A stretch of DNA of 64,000 bases from contig NC_064035.1 of the NCBI RefSeq assembly GCF_932526225.1, forward strand, positions 17,349,969 through 17,413,968. The letters run 5' to 3'. The notes below the pieces were generated by a model. It saw nothing but the letters and a program-made list of their open reading frames with translations. It was not told the DNA's origin and did not search any database. The translations under genes and the position numbers were made by a program. The stretch is from Nematostella vectensis (taxonomy: Eukaryota; Cnidaria; Anthozoa; Actiniaria; Edwardsiidae). This document shows, in pieces, positions 26,101 through 38,400 of the stretch (position 1 is the stretch's first letter; every line of letters begins with the position of its first letter).

Positions 26101-29100
26101 GCTAGCAAAATGACCATGTCGACTCAGTAAGTACCATATCCGAGCTGGCAAAAAGACCATGTTGGCTCAGTAAGTACCATATCCGAGCTAGCAAAATGAC
26201 CGTGCTGACTCAGTAAGTACCATATCCGAGCTGGCGAAATGACCATGTTGACTCAGTAAGTACCATATCCGAGCTGGCAAAATGACCATGTTGACTCAGT
26301 AAGTACCATATCCAAGCTGGCAAAATGACCATGTCGACTCAGTAAGTACCATATCCTAGCTAGCAAAATGACCATGTTGACTAAGTAAGTACCATTTCCC
26401 AGCTGGCAAAATGACCATATTGACTCAGTAAATTCCATATCCGAGCTGGCAAAAAGACCATGTTGACTCAGTAAGTACCATATCCGAGCTGACAAAATGA
26501 CCATGTTGACTCAGTAAGTACCATATCCAAGCTAGCAAAATGACCATGTTGACTCAGTAAGTACCATATCCGAGCTGACAAAATGACCGTGTTGACTCAT
26601 TAAGTACCATATCCAAGCTGGCAAAATGACCATGTTGGCTCAGTAAGTACCATATCCGAGCTGGAAAAATGACCGTGCTGACTCAGTAAGTACCATATCC
26701 AAGCTGGCAAAATGACCATGTTGGCTCAGTAAGTACCATATCCGAGCTAGCAAAATGACCATGTTGGCTCAGATGATGATGACTACTGGATGAAACCTTC
26801 CATGAATGTCATGTCAGGTCATATCTGACATTTTGCAAACAATAAACAAAACTTAAGGAAAAATAATGCAAACATGTCTGGTTTTAGAGCTTTTGCAAAT
26901 AGAATGATGACAATTATATGGTTCTTGTGACACAATAATATGATCTGTATTCTCCTTGTAGACTCCTAGTAATGAGTCATTGGACCAAGAGTCTGAGCAT
27001 GGTAAGAATGATTTACCCTGATGGCACATTTTGTATGAAAAAAACATATAGAAATATGTTTGGAACAAATTTTAAACAAAACCTTTTTAGAAATTGGGAA
27101 TAACAATATTTGCTTTGTTTCATCAGGCGGTCTGGTAAGAAAAATATTAGAAACAAAGAAGGAACTTGAAGGAAGTAATGACCAGCAACCCAGGACTAAA
27201 CAGGTTTGCACTTTTATTTAATTTCTGAAATTGCTATAAACATAAGCCTCCCTTGTGCCTGCCTAAAAACGCCTGCGAGGGAGGCTATACAAACATGGGT
27301 TTAATACCTTGATAACAACTTGCAGTTGGAATGATGTCAATGTACTTTGAATGGTGTCATTAGGTAATGACATTTCACATCTGGAAGATGTCATATTGAA
27401 ATTTGATGAGGCCATACTTATAAGAAGTAGTCCAGCAGGACAACTGGATTGCAATAGTCAGCCTTTCAACCATTTTGACTTGCATTTAATAAAGGTGGTC
27501 GAAGGGTTGTAGTTATAATGAATGATGCCAGTGTAATCAGGATGAATGATGCCAGTGTAATCAGGATGAATGATGTCAGTGTAATCATGATGAATGATGT
27601 CAGTGTAATCATGATGAATGATGCCTGTGTAATCAGGATGAATGATGCCTGTGTAATCAGGATGAATGATGCCTGTGTAATCAGGATGAATGATGCCTGT
27701 GTAATCAGGATGAATGATGCCTGTGTAATCAGGATGAATGATGCCTGTGTGTAATCAGGATGAATGATGCCTGTGTAATCAGGATGAATGATGTAAGTGT
27801 AATCAGGATGAATGATGCCTGTGTAATCAGGATGAATGATGCCTGTGTAATCAGGATGAATGATGCCTGTGTAATCAGGATAAATGATGCCTGTGTAATC
27901 AGATGAATGATGCCTGTGTAATCAGGATGAATGATGCCTGTGTTATCAGGATAAATGATGTCAGTGTAATCAGGATGAATGATGCCTGTGTAATCAGGAT
28001 GAATGATGCCCAGGATGAATAATGCCTGTGTAATCAGGATAAATGATGTTAGTGTAATCAGGATGAATGATGTCAGTGTAATCAGGATGAATGATGCCTG
28101 TGTAATCAGGATAAATGATGCCTGTGTAATCAGGATGAATGATGCCTGTGTAATCAGGATGAATGATGCCTGTGTAATCAGGATGAATGATGTCAGTGTA
28201 ATCAGGATGAATGATGCCTGTGTAATCAGGATGAATGATGCCTGTGTAATCCGGATGAATGATGCCTGTGTAATCAGGATGAATGATGCCTGTGTAATCA
28301 GGATAAATGATGTCAGTGTAATCAGGATGAATGATGCCTGTGTAATCAGGATGAATGATGCCTGTGTAATCAGGATGAATGATGTCAGTGTAATCAGGAT
28401 GAATGATGCCTGTGTAATCAGGATGAATGATGTCAGTGTAATCAGGATGAATGATGTCAGTGTAATCAGGATGAATGATGTCAGTGTAATCAGGATAAAT
28501 GATGCCTGTGTAATCAGGATGAATGATGTCAGTGTAATCAGGATGAATGATGTCAGTGTAATCAGGATGAATGATGCCTGTGTAATCAGGATGAATGATG
28601 CCAGTGTAATCAGGATGAATGATGTCAGTGTAATCAGGATGAATGATGTCAGTGTAATCAGGATTAATGATGCCTGTGTAATCAGGATGAATGATGCCTG
28701 TGTAATCAGGATGAATGATGCCTGTGTAATCAGGATGAATGATGCCTGTGTAATCAGGATGAATGATGCCTGTGTAATCAGGATGAATGATGTCTGTGTA
28801 ATCAGGATGGATGATGCCTGTGTAATCAGGATGAATGATGTCAGTGTAATTAGGATGAATGAAGTCAGTGCATCAGGATGAATGATGCCTGTGTAATCAG
28901 GATGAATGATGCCTGTGTAATCAGGATGAATGATGCCTGTGTAATCTTGATGAATGGTGTCTGTGTAATCAGGATGAATGATGTCAGTGTAATCAGGATG
29001 AATGATTTTAGTTTAATCAGGTTACCATTGATTGTTTAGACTTAATTTCTATTTGAATGTACACTGTACTTTATCATATTGGAGAAAGAAATCATACATT

Positions 29101-32100
29101 TTTTATTTTCTTCTTGTGTGTAGGATAAGTCAGCTCCTTTGATGAGTGATGCTGCACGAAGAAAGGAGAGGGAACTCGCTCAAAAGGAGGTCTGTATTTT
29201 ACCTACCATGCCTAAGATTTGAGCTAAGATTTGATTTGGGCTGTCCTTCTGGAAGGCCCTGCCACTTGTAATTCCCCTAAAATAGTTCTACTATCCAGAA
29301 TTTGTTTTTCAACTGGGCATAAACAATGTTGAAGTAAAGGACTTTAAAAAATGTAATAATAAAATGGAGGTATCGAGCACAGAGGGGTGTAGATTTAACG
29401 TGTTTGTACTGATCACGTGAGGAAAATTCCCAACTCTAAGTTTTCAAAAAGAGTGCCTATAGTCTTTAGAAAATTGAGTTCTGTTTGCCGAGCTGCCAAA
29501 AACCGATCTTTTAAACAATAACCTGTAGTGTTCAAGACAAATCACATTATAGGAGGTCGCACTAAAAAGACATTGTTGTCGCCACTATTTATACGTAAAA
29601 AGCGCCATTTTGAAGTATTTTTACAGTTTTTTAAGAGAAAATAAACATACTTCTACATTCCAACTTTTTGTCTTTTTTCCGTATATATTTAACTATTTGA
29701 GCAAATAAAAAACGGGGTAACTGACTTCGTTGTTCTGTCGAAGCGATTTTTAGTAAAAAAGTGTGCCTTTTGCTTTGTTTTCTTATACAACACTGTGACG
29801 CACGCACACATTTAATACCGGAAAATTCCAACAAACAGCACGTGGCACTATGAGCATAAGGTATGCGAAGTACAATTCAAGGGAAATACCTTAAAGCAAT
29901 GAAATCCAACAAAAAGTGTATACATTGTTTTAACCAAAAATTGATACCCTATAACAAAAATGAATACCCTATCTAAGATAAAATGTATATCCTGTCTAAG
30001 ACCCAATAAGGACATCTTTTGATGAAAGGTGTATGCTGTCTAAGACCTTGTCTTAGACCCTATTTAGGACACATTAAAATATGAAATGTATATCCTGTTT
30101 AGGACAGGAAGCCCAAAATACTTACCTTGGCCGGCAGCCCAAACCCATGCAGCAAATAGTAAAAAGTAAAAATGTGACACTGTTTCACTATGTGTCAACA
30201 GATTGAAAAGCTGCGAACAAGCATACAAACTCTTACACGAAGTGCAAATCCCTTGGGTAAAATCATGGATTATGTTCAGGTATGTTAACACATTGACCCC
30301 TGAACCGGCCTGTACCGGCTTTGGGAAGTACCCACAACCCAAAAAATTCATAAATTCAAAATAAACACAACAAGATGAAGATACTCAGGCATCAGTCTAA
30401 GGGATAAATGGTCTTGCAGATATGCATCCAACCAAGGTGTTGGCATCTACTCTTAAGCCAAATAATAGCACAGGTTCTTTGACAAATCTCAAATCGAACA
30501 AGGAGAGAAAAGCAGAATCACCCCTCTCAATAAAACGCTCAAAATACCACACAAGGGAGAGAGATCAGCAAACACAGCTCAAGACACAAATAGATACCTT
30601 TATTCTGATCCTCCAGGTACATTTCCTTGGCCTCAAAACACAATGCCCATTCCTTGAAGGATTGTACAACCACGAAAATATGTTTACGTATTGCAAAGCA
30701 TTCTGGGAGATACAGGGGAAAATTCACGAGGGGAGGGCCAGTCAACACTCCTCTCCCCAAAGTCAGATGTTTTTTTATAAGTCTTTTCACCCCGAAGCCA
30801 AACGAATCAATTCCAGGCCATACAGACCCAGAATAGCAGTGTAAACAATTTTGGAATCAATTTGGTTTCAGAAAAGACAGCATTTAGGAGAGCTGTGGTG
30901 ATTCATTAGAAAATTTTTTTCTCATCCGGGCAAAGCCAAACAAGAAAAAATCATCATGAATCCACCTTTGCTTGCAAATATCCATAAGCAAAGCACTCAA
31001 TTATGCCCCAAAAGACTTCATGATGTCCTGAGACACTCTCCTAATATGCTCATAGCTGTATTTTTGATGAAAAATACAAGCAACCATCAACTTGTGCTGG
31101 CTTCAGCACATCGACGAGGGATTAAAAGTGGGGACCGCAAAGCACTGTTGGAAAGCTTGGATACCGCTGACTAGGTGCAGCTGTGTTTGACTTTGACGGG
31201 CTGTATAAAACTCAGAATAGGGGGGGAGGTATCTGTTTTCAGTCTGTTTTTTGTAAATTCAGCTCCAAAAAAGCCAGGAGTCAATGGGTTAATTTCTATA
31301 TCTAGGTACATTTATTGATCAGCTGCAAATACATGTTATCGTTATGACTTCAAAATTGGGGCATTATAGGTAGAAATTAAAACAAGCCAATCAGGAGAAG
31401 ACTAGATAATTCAGATTTGTAATATCAAAAAGCAGTATGAGCATTTATTGTTTACCTCCGTGTGAAAACGCTAAAGGTTGAATTGCGCTGGTTATGTAGG
31501 AGGACGTCGATAGCATGAATAAAGAGTTAGAGATGTGGAGAACAGAGAACAAGAATCACTCAGTGGCATTGAAACGAGAGCAGAGGTATGGTATGCGCCC
31601 TAGATAATGAGCATATATACATGTTACTTATTAAGCCCCCGTGCAAACAGTGACAAAATTGCTGGAAAAGACAGCAGGCATTGCTGGCCCGGTTATGCTG
31701 TCATGGTTTGTACTCTATGTTGAGAGGTTCTGCGAAAAATAAAAATGAAGAAATAAAAAAAAAATAGCCAACATTCTTTTATTTAGTTGTTGGACGGGTG
31801 AGGCTGGACAACGGCCGTGTGCTTGGAAGGATGGGGTCCATATGTACGTGGTTCTCCTTTTTAAAAACTGACTTTTGCTTGGAGGATATTGAGGGAGGCT
31901 TGCTAAGGGTGGATTTCATATATATAATCCTCCTTTCTTGTCCTGTATCTATTGGGAAGGAGAGGGCGAGTTCTTATGACTATAACAGGGATTTCATAAA
32001 GTTTCAGAGTAGGTAGTGGAGATTGATAAGTAGGGGGTGGAGTTTTATTTTATTAGTTGAAATAAAACTTAAATATCCTTTTTTTTTTAATAAGCAGCCG

Positions 32101-33235
32101 ATGCTCAGCGAAAAATAGCTGGCTTTATGAAACCCCTGCTATAGTCCCCTTTCTTGTGTTACTTCGAATTTTACGAAAGGTCATATCCGGGGACTCTCCT
32201 AATTTTACATTTCAAAATGCATAATTAATTTCGCTGCTATCTCAGCCTCGGCATGTTCTTAGGTTAATGTTAAGTCTTTGCCCTCTTCCTTCATTCCTTA
32301 TCCACCAGGGCAACTTGGGATAATACACTCAGTTTAGATAGCACCCCACAATACCATATGTTGCCCAACACATATTACACTTAAAAAGTATATTGATTGG
32401 TTTGTGAAGAAAAATGAGGAGTCTCACTAATATTTACTTCTTTTGACCCCAGTATTACAGATAACGAGATTGAACCATTGCGTGCGCAACTACAGGAATT
32501 AGAATCGGAAATATCTGAAATGGTACGTGAATGCAGCAACCTTTGTTAATCTTATCATTGGGGATGCTTAACCCCATAGAGTGGATAACAGAAATTCGAG
32601 TTCTGAGCCTGATAGTCTATACGCATATTATCTGATCTTTTCTCTTGAATGACACGGTGTTTTTACATGATTGGGTCAAGATCGGCAGCAGTTATCAGGT
32701 TAAAAACCAACGATTTTAGAGATTGAAAAATTCCAGTTTTTTTAGTATAGTTTATTTCTATCTGGCTTTATTATTTTTCGTGTTCGTTTTCATGCCCTTT
32801 TGCTGTTCGATTATAGAACAAGCTTATCGCTAGACAACCCAAAAGATCCAAAAGGTGTAACGTAATTAGTCACTAGATTCAATGACAAAACAAGAGGGGG
32901 AGTCTTGTTTCCCATCAGGCTCCCTTGGCTTGGATAGTGACAATTTATCACATAAGTCCACTCAGTTGACCTATCAAACATTTGGAACTTTACACAAATC
33001 TGCCATTAATATCTCAATTTGTTTTTTTTCTGAAGAAAACTCTACCACTGTAGATCAAGCGGCTGTTGCTGTGCTGCTCAAACTAAGGCATGCTTGACCA
33101 GTCGGTTATGTAATAATAACCAGTGTAATAACTTGTTTTGTTTAGGTTGACAAGATTAGTACCGTCAAATGCAATATCCTGAAAAACGATGAGAGAATAC
33201 AAAAGATGTTGTCCAGTATATCATTTACTTCATGA
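20173..33235 (+). CDS. TRAF3IP1: TRAF3IP1 / IFT54 intraflagellar transport protein
   Basis: Exons: 20173-20295, 20397-20465, 20557-20605, 22000-22112, 22788-22910, 23011-23184, 23254-23325, 23574-23658, 24121-24138, 24213-24306, 24781-24867, 25409-25526, 26962-27001, 27127-27203, 29124-29189, 30202-30279, 31500-31585, 32453-32522, 33146-33235. They total 1632 nt (543 aa) in one frame. Residues 1-118 match the calponin-homology-like, tubulin-binding domain of human TRAF3IP1 ([20 protein letters not shown], then the IVAGHEPE motif). Residues about 130-217 are a Lys/Arg/Asp/Glu-rich linker. An acidic stretch (about 346-362) and a C-terminal coiled coil (437-543), similar to the human C-terminus to the last residues, follow. 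IFT54 is an IFT-B subunit that links the complex to tubulin and IFT20 in cilia (family knowledge). The acceptor of exon 8 (23574) has a weak pyrimidine tract and is the least certain junction. Confidence 0.95.
21526..21805. mobile_element. Small TIR element (MITE) in IFT54 intron 3
   Basis: Caggcctgtac at 21526-21536 is the exact inverse of gtacaggcctg at 21795-21805. The flanks aaagg (21521-21525) and aaagg (21806-21810) form a 5-bp duplication. The 280-bp interior contains a C-run followed by an A-run (about 21766-21788) and no coding sequence. The superfamily is unknown. Confidence 0.6.
25511..26775 (+). repeat. 43-bp tandem array of a 5' splice junction (IFT54)
   Basis: Roughly 29 copies of a 43-bp unit begin at the end of IFT54 exon 25409-25526. 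Each unit carries the last exon bases plus donor (gttgactca then gtaagtacc) followed by about 25 bp of intron. The functional donor should be the first one (25527), because reading on into the array reaches a TGA after about a dozen codons (about 25562). Copies vary by substitutions (gagctggc/aagctagc; gttgac/gtcgac). Most keep an intact GTAAGT; at least two read gtaaattcc instead. Confidence 0.92.
27515..29018 (+). repeat. 24-bp minisatellite in IFT54 intron
   Basis: About 60 copies of gatgaatgatgcctgtgtaatcag, with variants cc/tc and tg/ag, fill most of the intron between exons 27127-27203 and 29124-29189. Because 24 is a multiple of 3 and the unit lacks a stop in one frame, it gives a long artificial ORF encoding an eight-residue repeat (MNDACVIR type). 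The lack of codon-level constraint and the intronic position argue against a protein. Confidence 0.93.
30285..31292. mobile_element. TTAA-flanked piggyBac-like non-autonomous element
   Basis: The left end reads TTAA then cacattgacccctg. The complement of the right end reads TTAA then cccattgactcctgg. These are short imperfect TIRs, each bounded by TTAA (30285-30288 and 31289-31292), the hallmark duplication of piggyBac-type elements. The ~1-kb interior has only short reading frames (for example 30422-30844) that I do not recognise. The element starts at intron position +6 after IFT54 exon 30202-30279, directly behind the GTATG donor. Confidence 0.7.
31986..32138. mobile_element. 153-bp MITE-like inverted repeat
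   Basis: Cagggatttcataaag at 31986 is mirrored by ctttatgaaacccctg ending at 32138, with one mismatch. The flanks ctata(a) and ctata(g) suggest a short target duplication. It lies in an IFT54 intron and has no coding content. Confidence 0.55.
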
Positions 33236-35423
33236 AGGCCCAAGGAAGCCACGCCCTGTTACCCCCCACCGAGCGTGGTCATCAGAGGCAAGAACATGTT
33301 CTGCGTCCTATGGAATACCCATTTTACCCTTGACGAGAGGCATACTAGCCTGGGGATACCATACCTTTAAGAAGGCCTGGAAACTTACCTTAGGTTCACA
33401 AAAAAAAAACCTACCCAAGCGAGGGCCTTTGCAGTTATCTAATGTTACAAAAATGCCTTACCCAAGCGAGGGCCTTGACACTTACCTTAGGTTCAAAGGA
33501 AAAAAAGGCCTTACCCATGAGAAGGCTTAGACTGGCCTCAGAGGAAAACCCTAACGGTTTTCACACGGAAGTATCAGGTCCTGCAGAAAACCGTTTACTC
33601 TCGAGGAGGCTTAGACTGGCCTCAGGTGTAAATAGGAAACCTCTTACTTACCCTAGAGGAGCCTTAGATAATTCTCAGGTCCTGCGGAGAGTCCCCTGGT
33701 ACAAGGGGGTTCCGTTCCTAGCCTAGGGTCATGCATTATAGAAATGCCCCAATAATACGACCTCTGAGGTTAACCGTAAGAGCTCGCCTGTAATTCAGAA
33801 ATGTTCTCCCTGAGAGGAAGGACTTGTGAATTGAATAGGGGTGTTCTTATAATCCATTTGCTCGAAATCTTTAATAATAAACATAGATTAAGTGTTTCTT
33901 CCCTATGTTATGGTCGCAAGAAATACACATTGATTTTAACATAGGGCAATTCTTTGCTTTTCTGTTATTCTGCCATGGTTTTGTTCTCTTGTGATGGCGA
34001 AATGAGTTCTGTCTTTGGTGTGCACGTTAGCGAATCTACCCGTTAAGACTCGCGGCTCATATGTCAAGTACATGCACACACAGCTAGGGAGTTAGTTAAT
34101 TGCCAGGATGGATTGGTAATAAGACCTGATACTGTATATAACTGTAAAGCTATAAGGTTATGGAGATTTTAATGTAAAATATTTATAGTGTGCAAAAATA
34201 CTGTTTGTTTTCTTTTCTCTTTGTTATTCGAAACTATTGTTCGATGCCCTTTCAATAAGACGTTGGCCTCGTCAAGGCTAGGTTCAATCACGCCTAAGAC
34301 AGGACCCCCTCCCATTTTTGAGGTTTTTGAGACTGACACGCAAAGAATAATTGTGAAGGGGGAGTTTTATATGCTCAATTTTTTTCTCTGAAATGTCCCT
34401 GTGCGATGTAGTGGGTTGGTGGGTCCCGAAGGGGGCTGCGGTCAAATAAATGGTTTCGTCTTAGCATTACAATATTTTTAGATATTGTAAAAGCAATTGC
34501 GCTGGACATCAAACTAAGAGTCCGAAATCCATACTATGGCGAGTATACAAAAGGTGTTTGGGGAACATCCCAAAAAGTTGTGTTGCAAGCTGTACCTAGA
34601 TATCTTTCTAGGGGGATAAGCCTCAGTCATTTTTCAGTCATTTCCTTGCTAGATTCTCGGCTTAAAGTAGGGACGAGGGGGGTGGGGTCACTATCCATGT
34701 AGTCTAGAAAGCTTTGATGTCGCTCAGATTAGGTCAAGACAAGATATGACAAGATCTTTGTCATAATCGTTCCTAGTTGAGATTTTCGTCACTGGCTATC
34801 ACGGAGGCTCTGACCCAGGACACAATAATATGTAAAAATATAAAAAAAAAAACATAGCTATTGGTTCTGAGATGCGAATCTTCACACTCTTATTTTCAGG
34901 GCTCGAAAGATTACAGGTATCCCAACTACCACTCAAAATGTGCTAAAGAGCGCAACATCAATACAATTTTATTCGCTTTACTCAAAAAGGCGCGACTAAA
35001 CGTTTTGAACTCGTTTATTTTTCTATCAACTATATCGAAATAATTGCATACCGCGACCTCTGACTCGTAAGAATGGCGTCGATTTAGGGAATCCCCTCCC
35101 CACCCCTGGTGCGTGCGTGATTGTACAGTGATGTATGCGTAGCATGCGAAGGTGGGCAAGAGACGTGTACAAAAACAAACAGAATCTCTACCTTTTTTCT
35201 ACCGATAATACACGCATGATAGTTATTCTATTATTAGGAGATGGACTATACAAGGATTGAGAAACTGTACAGAGTTATGGGACACCGGGACGCAATCGGA
35301 CCCTACTAATTCTACCGTGCTACTTGGCCTTCCGTTTGTTTGGAGTTCTTGTTGAGTTTAATCCTCTCTGAAAACCAATATCTATTAACTATAGTGATCG
35401 TATTATTTCGTTGCGTTGCGCTG
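33236..35423. other. IFT54 3' UTR and intergenic DNA
   Basis: Immediately after the IFT54 stop, about 33360-33690 holds imperfect 60-80-bp repeats with recurring blocks (ttacccaagcgagggcc; gaggcttagactggcctcag). Candidate poly(A) signals AATAAA are at 33876 and about 34445. The rest, up to the kinase start, contains no supported gene. The kinase promoter must lie in its last part. Confidence 0.5.
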
Positions 35424-35429
35424 ATGTAA
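35424..35429 (+). promoter_or_regulatory. Minimal start-stop uORF abutting the kinase ATG
   Basis: The sequence ATGTAA stands directly before the kinase start codon at 35430, giving ATG-TAA-ATG. A ribosome that starts at the first ATG would terminate at once, next to the real start. Start-stop elements are known to stall or repress translation in other genes; whether the transcript includes this site depends on the cap position, which I cannot see. Confidence 0.55.
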
Positions 35430-38400
35430 ATGGCTACAGCTGTGGAGAATGGAAAGTCTGAATCGGACGAAAGAGATGGCAGCCGTGCAGACTTGATCGT
35501 TAATCAGACTAGCGAAGGTACGAGAACAAGATCAAATAAAGGAGTGAGCCTCTTCATAGACCAGGGGCTTACTGTGTTTAATAAATACAACTATTTTTAA
35601 CTGTTTGTTCGCGTAACTTTAGATGTTCCCAGAAGAGGTAAAAGCACTTCTGCTATGATGAAACTGCGACGGCGGATTTCTCAAAGCCTTCGTTTATGTG
35701 AGTAAGATTTATCCGACGCCTCGTTGATTTAACATGTGAAAGTAATATATTATAATAATATAAAGTGGATTCGTCTTTATTTTGAATGATTGCTGCAGAA
35801 GGCTCACTCGTCCTGCGTATAGTTTATCACTGTGGCTCTAAAGACGTTAGCCCATTGTTAGACCCATGTCTCGTTGTTTACTAAGATGTGGTCATAGTGG
35901 TAATGCTGTGGTTCTACATCAATTAGAACTTCCCCATCTAGTTTTCTCCTAAAGAAACTCAATTGTAACATTATAAAAAATTTTATTCGAATTTCAAGCA
36001 TTTGTCAAAGATGACGACGATGTTTTTCACGAGAAAGACTCAAAAACAGAAAAGGTAAGAAGAATTAATCCTGCTATCGATCGACAGTACCTAAATTTGA
36101 AATTCAAATGTCCGATGTTTTTCTGAGGTGAATTAAAACTGCAACCTCTCTCATTATCGCTAAGGTGTTAATGTTTTCTATTTCGTATTTTCCCGTATTA
36201 CTTTAATGGTACAATAGAAGGGACAATTTAATTTCCTTAGCATTTCTATTGGAAAGTAACATACAAAAAGAGAACGATTATAATATTATCAGCTGTTTTT
36301 ATACTCAATTTAATGCTTGAATATAAGTTCTGGTCCTTGATAAAATATCTTCTTAAAGCTTAGAACTGAGATCATATCTAGAACAAACAGCAAGTTATCG
36401 AAAAAAAAAAACAAAAGAGATTATCATATTTTATGTATATTTCAGCTAAGGTAAGGTTTTATTTGTTATATTTTGACAATACCCTCATTTTTATTATGAA
36501 AATTTTAAGAATATTTGAAATATGCTTGTTCCAAAGCTAAACAGTGCTTGCTTGTTTTCGTTTTGAGAACAGAATGAGATTTTTGAGCTAGGGTGGGCCG
36601 AGTGGCCTGGGGAAGGGGGGAGGGGGTCTTGGGCAAAATAAAAAAGAGTGTGTCTTTTTAGGGGAGGGAGGGGTGGTGCATAGAAATGCATATTGTGCCA
36701 GTAGTCATTGTTTCCTATTATCAGATTTTTTTTATGAAGTACACTGTTTATTGGGGGAGTTTTGAAAATTATAATATTTTTTTCTGATTCCATTGGCTGT
36801 CATTAAAGAAACAGAGCAAGTGGCAATGACAATTAAACAATTCAATATTTAGAAACTTTGCTTACACAAAATCACTATATCTTTGTTCTTGTTGCAGCAG
36901 CACATCTGGTGGAATTTAAACATAGCATGTGCGTTTTTAAAATGTCTATAGTTCTTGATAAAAGTGAACTTTTGTCACACCAAAATGTGATTATAAAATT
37001 GCCCTCCCAATGATATGTCAGTAATTTTTGGGTGAAGTAATTTTTTTTGCTCCTGGGGATCCATTTCCCAGAAGCTTTCAGAGATGGTTTCGAGGGTTCA
37101 ATAGAACCAACCCATCTCAAAGAGACATAGTTACATCTTGCTATTGTTGATTGGGTTGGGTTTCGGTTGATGAGTTGGTTGGTTGTTCTAGAAGTGCATC
37201 CCAGTTATTTTACTGTAGAGCCCATCTTTCCCTTTGCAGGAAGTCAAATCACAGCAGTCCAGTCCACGGTCGTCATCCTACTCGCACACCCCACCACTTA
37301 AGCGACCTCCTGTGAGACGCACAGTGTCAGATACTATAGGAGGCCGTCTTAGAAAAATCAGTGGTTTTCTAGGTGACAGTCGTCGGTTATCGGACGAGTT
37401 TGTTAAAGAGGATCTACCTATCCCAGTAAGTGACTACTGAAATAAAAGCACAGGCTTTTGGGGGATAATGTGCATGACAACCAGGAGTACTGATTAACCT
37501 TCGTTTCTTTTGGGAAGAGGAGTAGGCAATCAATTTCCCCTCATGTGCACAGTGAATTCCATTTTGTCCCATTTAATTTTTTAATGTGTGGTTTCCAATA
37601 AAGAAAATGTAGGGGTGCAGTGTGTGGATGGTAGGGGTACAGTGTATGGATGGTAGGGGTGTATTGTATGGATGGTAGGGGTACACATTATGTGGATGGT
37701 AGGGGTACAGTGTGTAGATGGTAGGGGTACAGTGTGTAGATGGTAGGGGTACAGTGTGTAGATGGTAGGGGTACAGTGTGGGTATTGTAGAAGTACATTA
37801 TATGGATGGTAGGGGTGCATTGTGTGGATGGTAGGGGTACATAATGTGGATGGTAGCGGTACAGTGTGTGGATGGTAGGGGTACATTATGTGGATGGTAG
37901 GGGTACAGTGTGTAGATGGTAGGGGTACAGTGTGTGGATGGTAGGGGTACAGTGTGGGTATTTTAGAAGTACATTATATGGATGGTAGGGGTACATTGTA
38001 AGGATGGTAGGGTTACATTATGGGGATGGTTGGGGTACAGTGTGTGGATGGTAGGGGTACAGTGTGGGTATTTTAGAAGTACATTATATGGATGGTAGGG
38101 GTACATTGTAAGGATGGTAGGGGTACATTATGTGGATGGTAGGGGTACATTGTGTGGATGGTAGGGGTACATTATGTGGATGGTAGGGGTACATTGTGTG
38201 GATGGTAGGGGTACATTATGTGGATGGTAGTGGTACAGTGTGTGGATGGTAGGGGTACAGTTTATGGATGGTAGGGGTACATTATGTGGATGGTAGGGGT
38301 ACATTATGTGGATGGTAGGGGTACATTATGTGGATGGTAGGGGTACATTATATGGATGGTAGGGGTACATTATGTGGATGGTAGTTGTACATTATGTGGA

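Noticed and set aside
25511-26775. CRISPR-like array
   Set aside because: No unique spacers; the whole 43-bp unit repeats, it abuts a splice site, and the DNA is animal.
28003-28881. 292-codon ORF
   Set aside because: Translation of the 24-bp intronic minisatellite; unit variants are not biased to synonymous sites.
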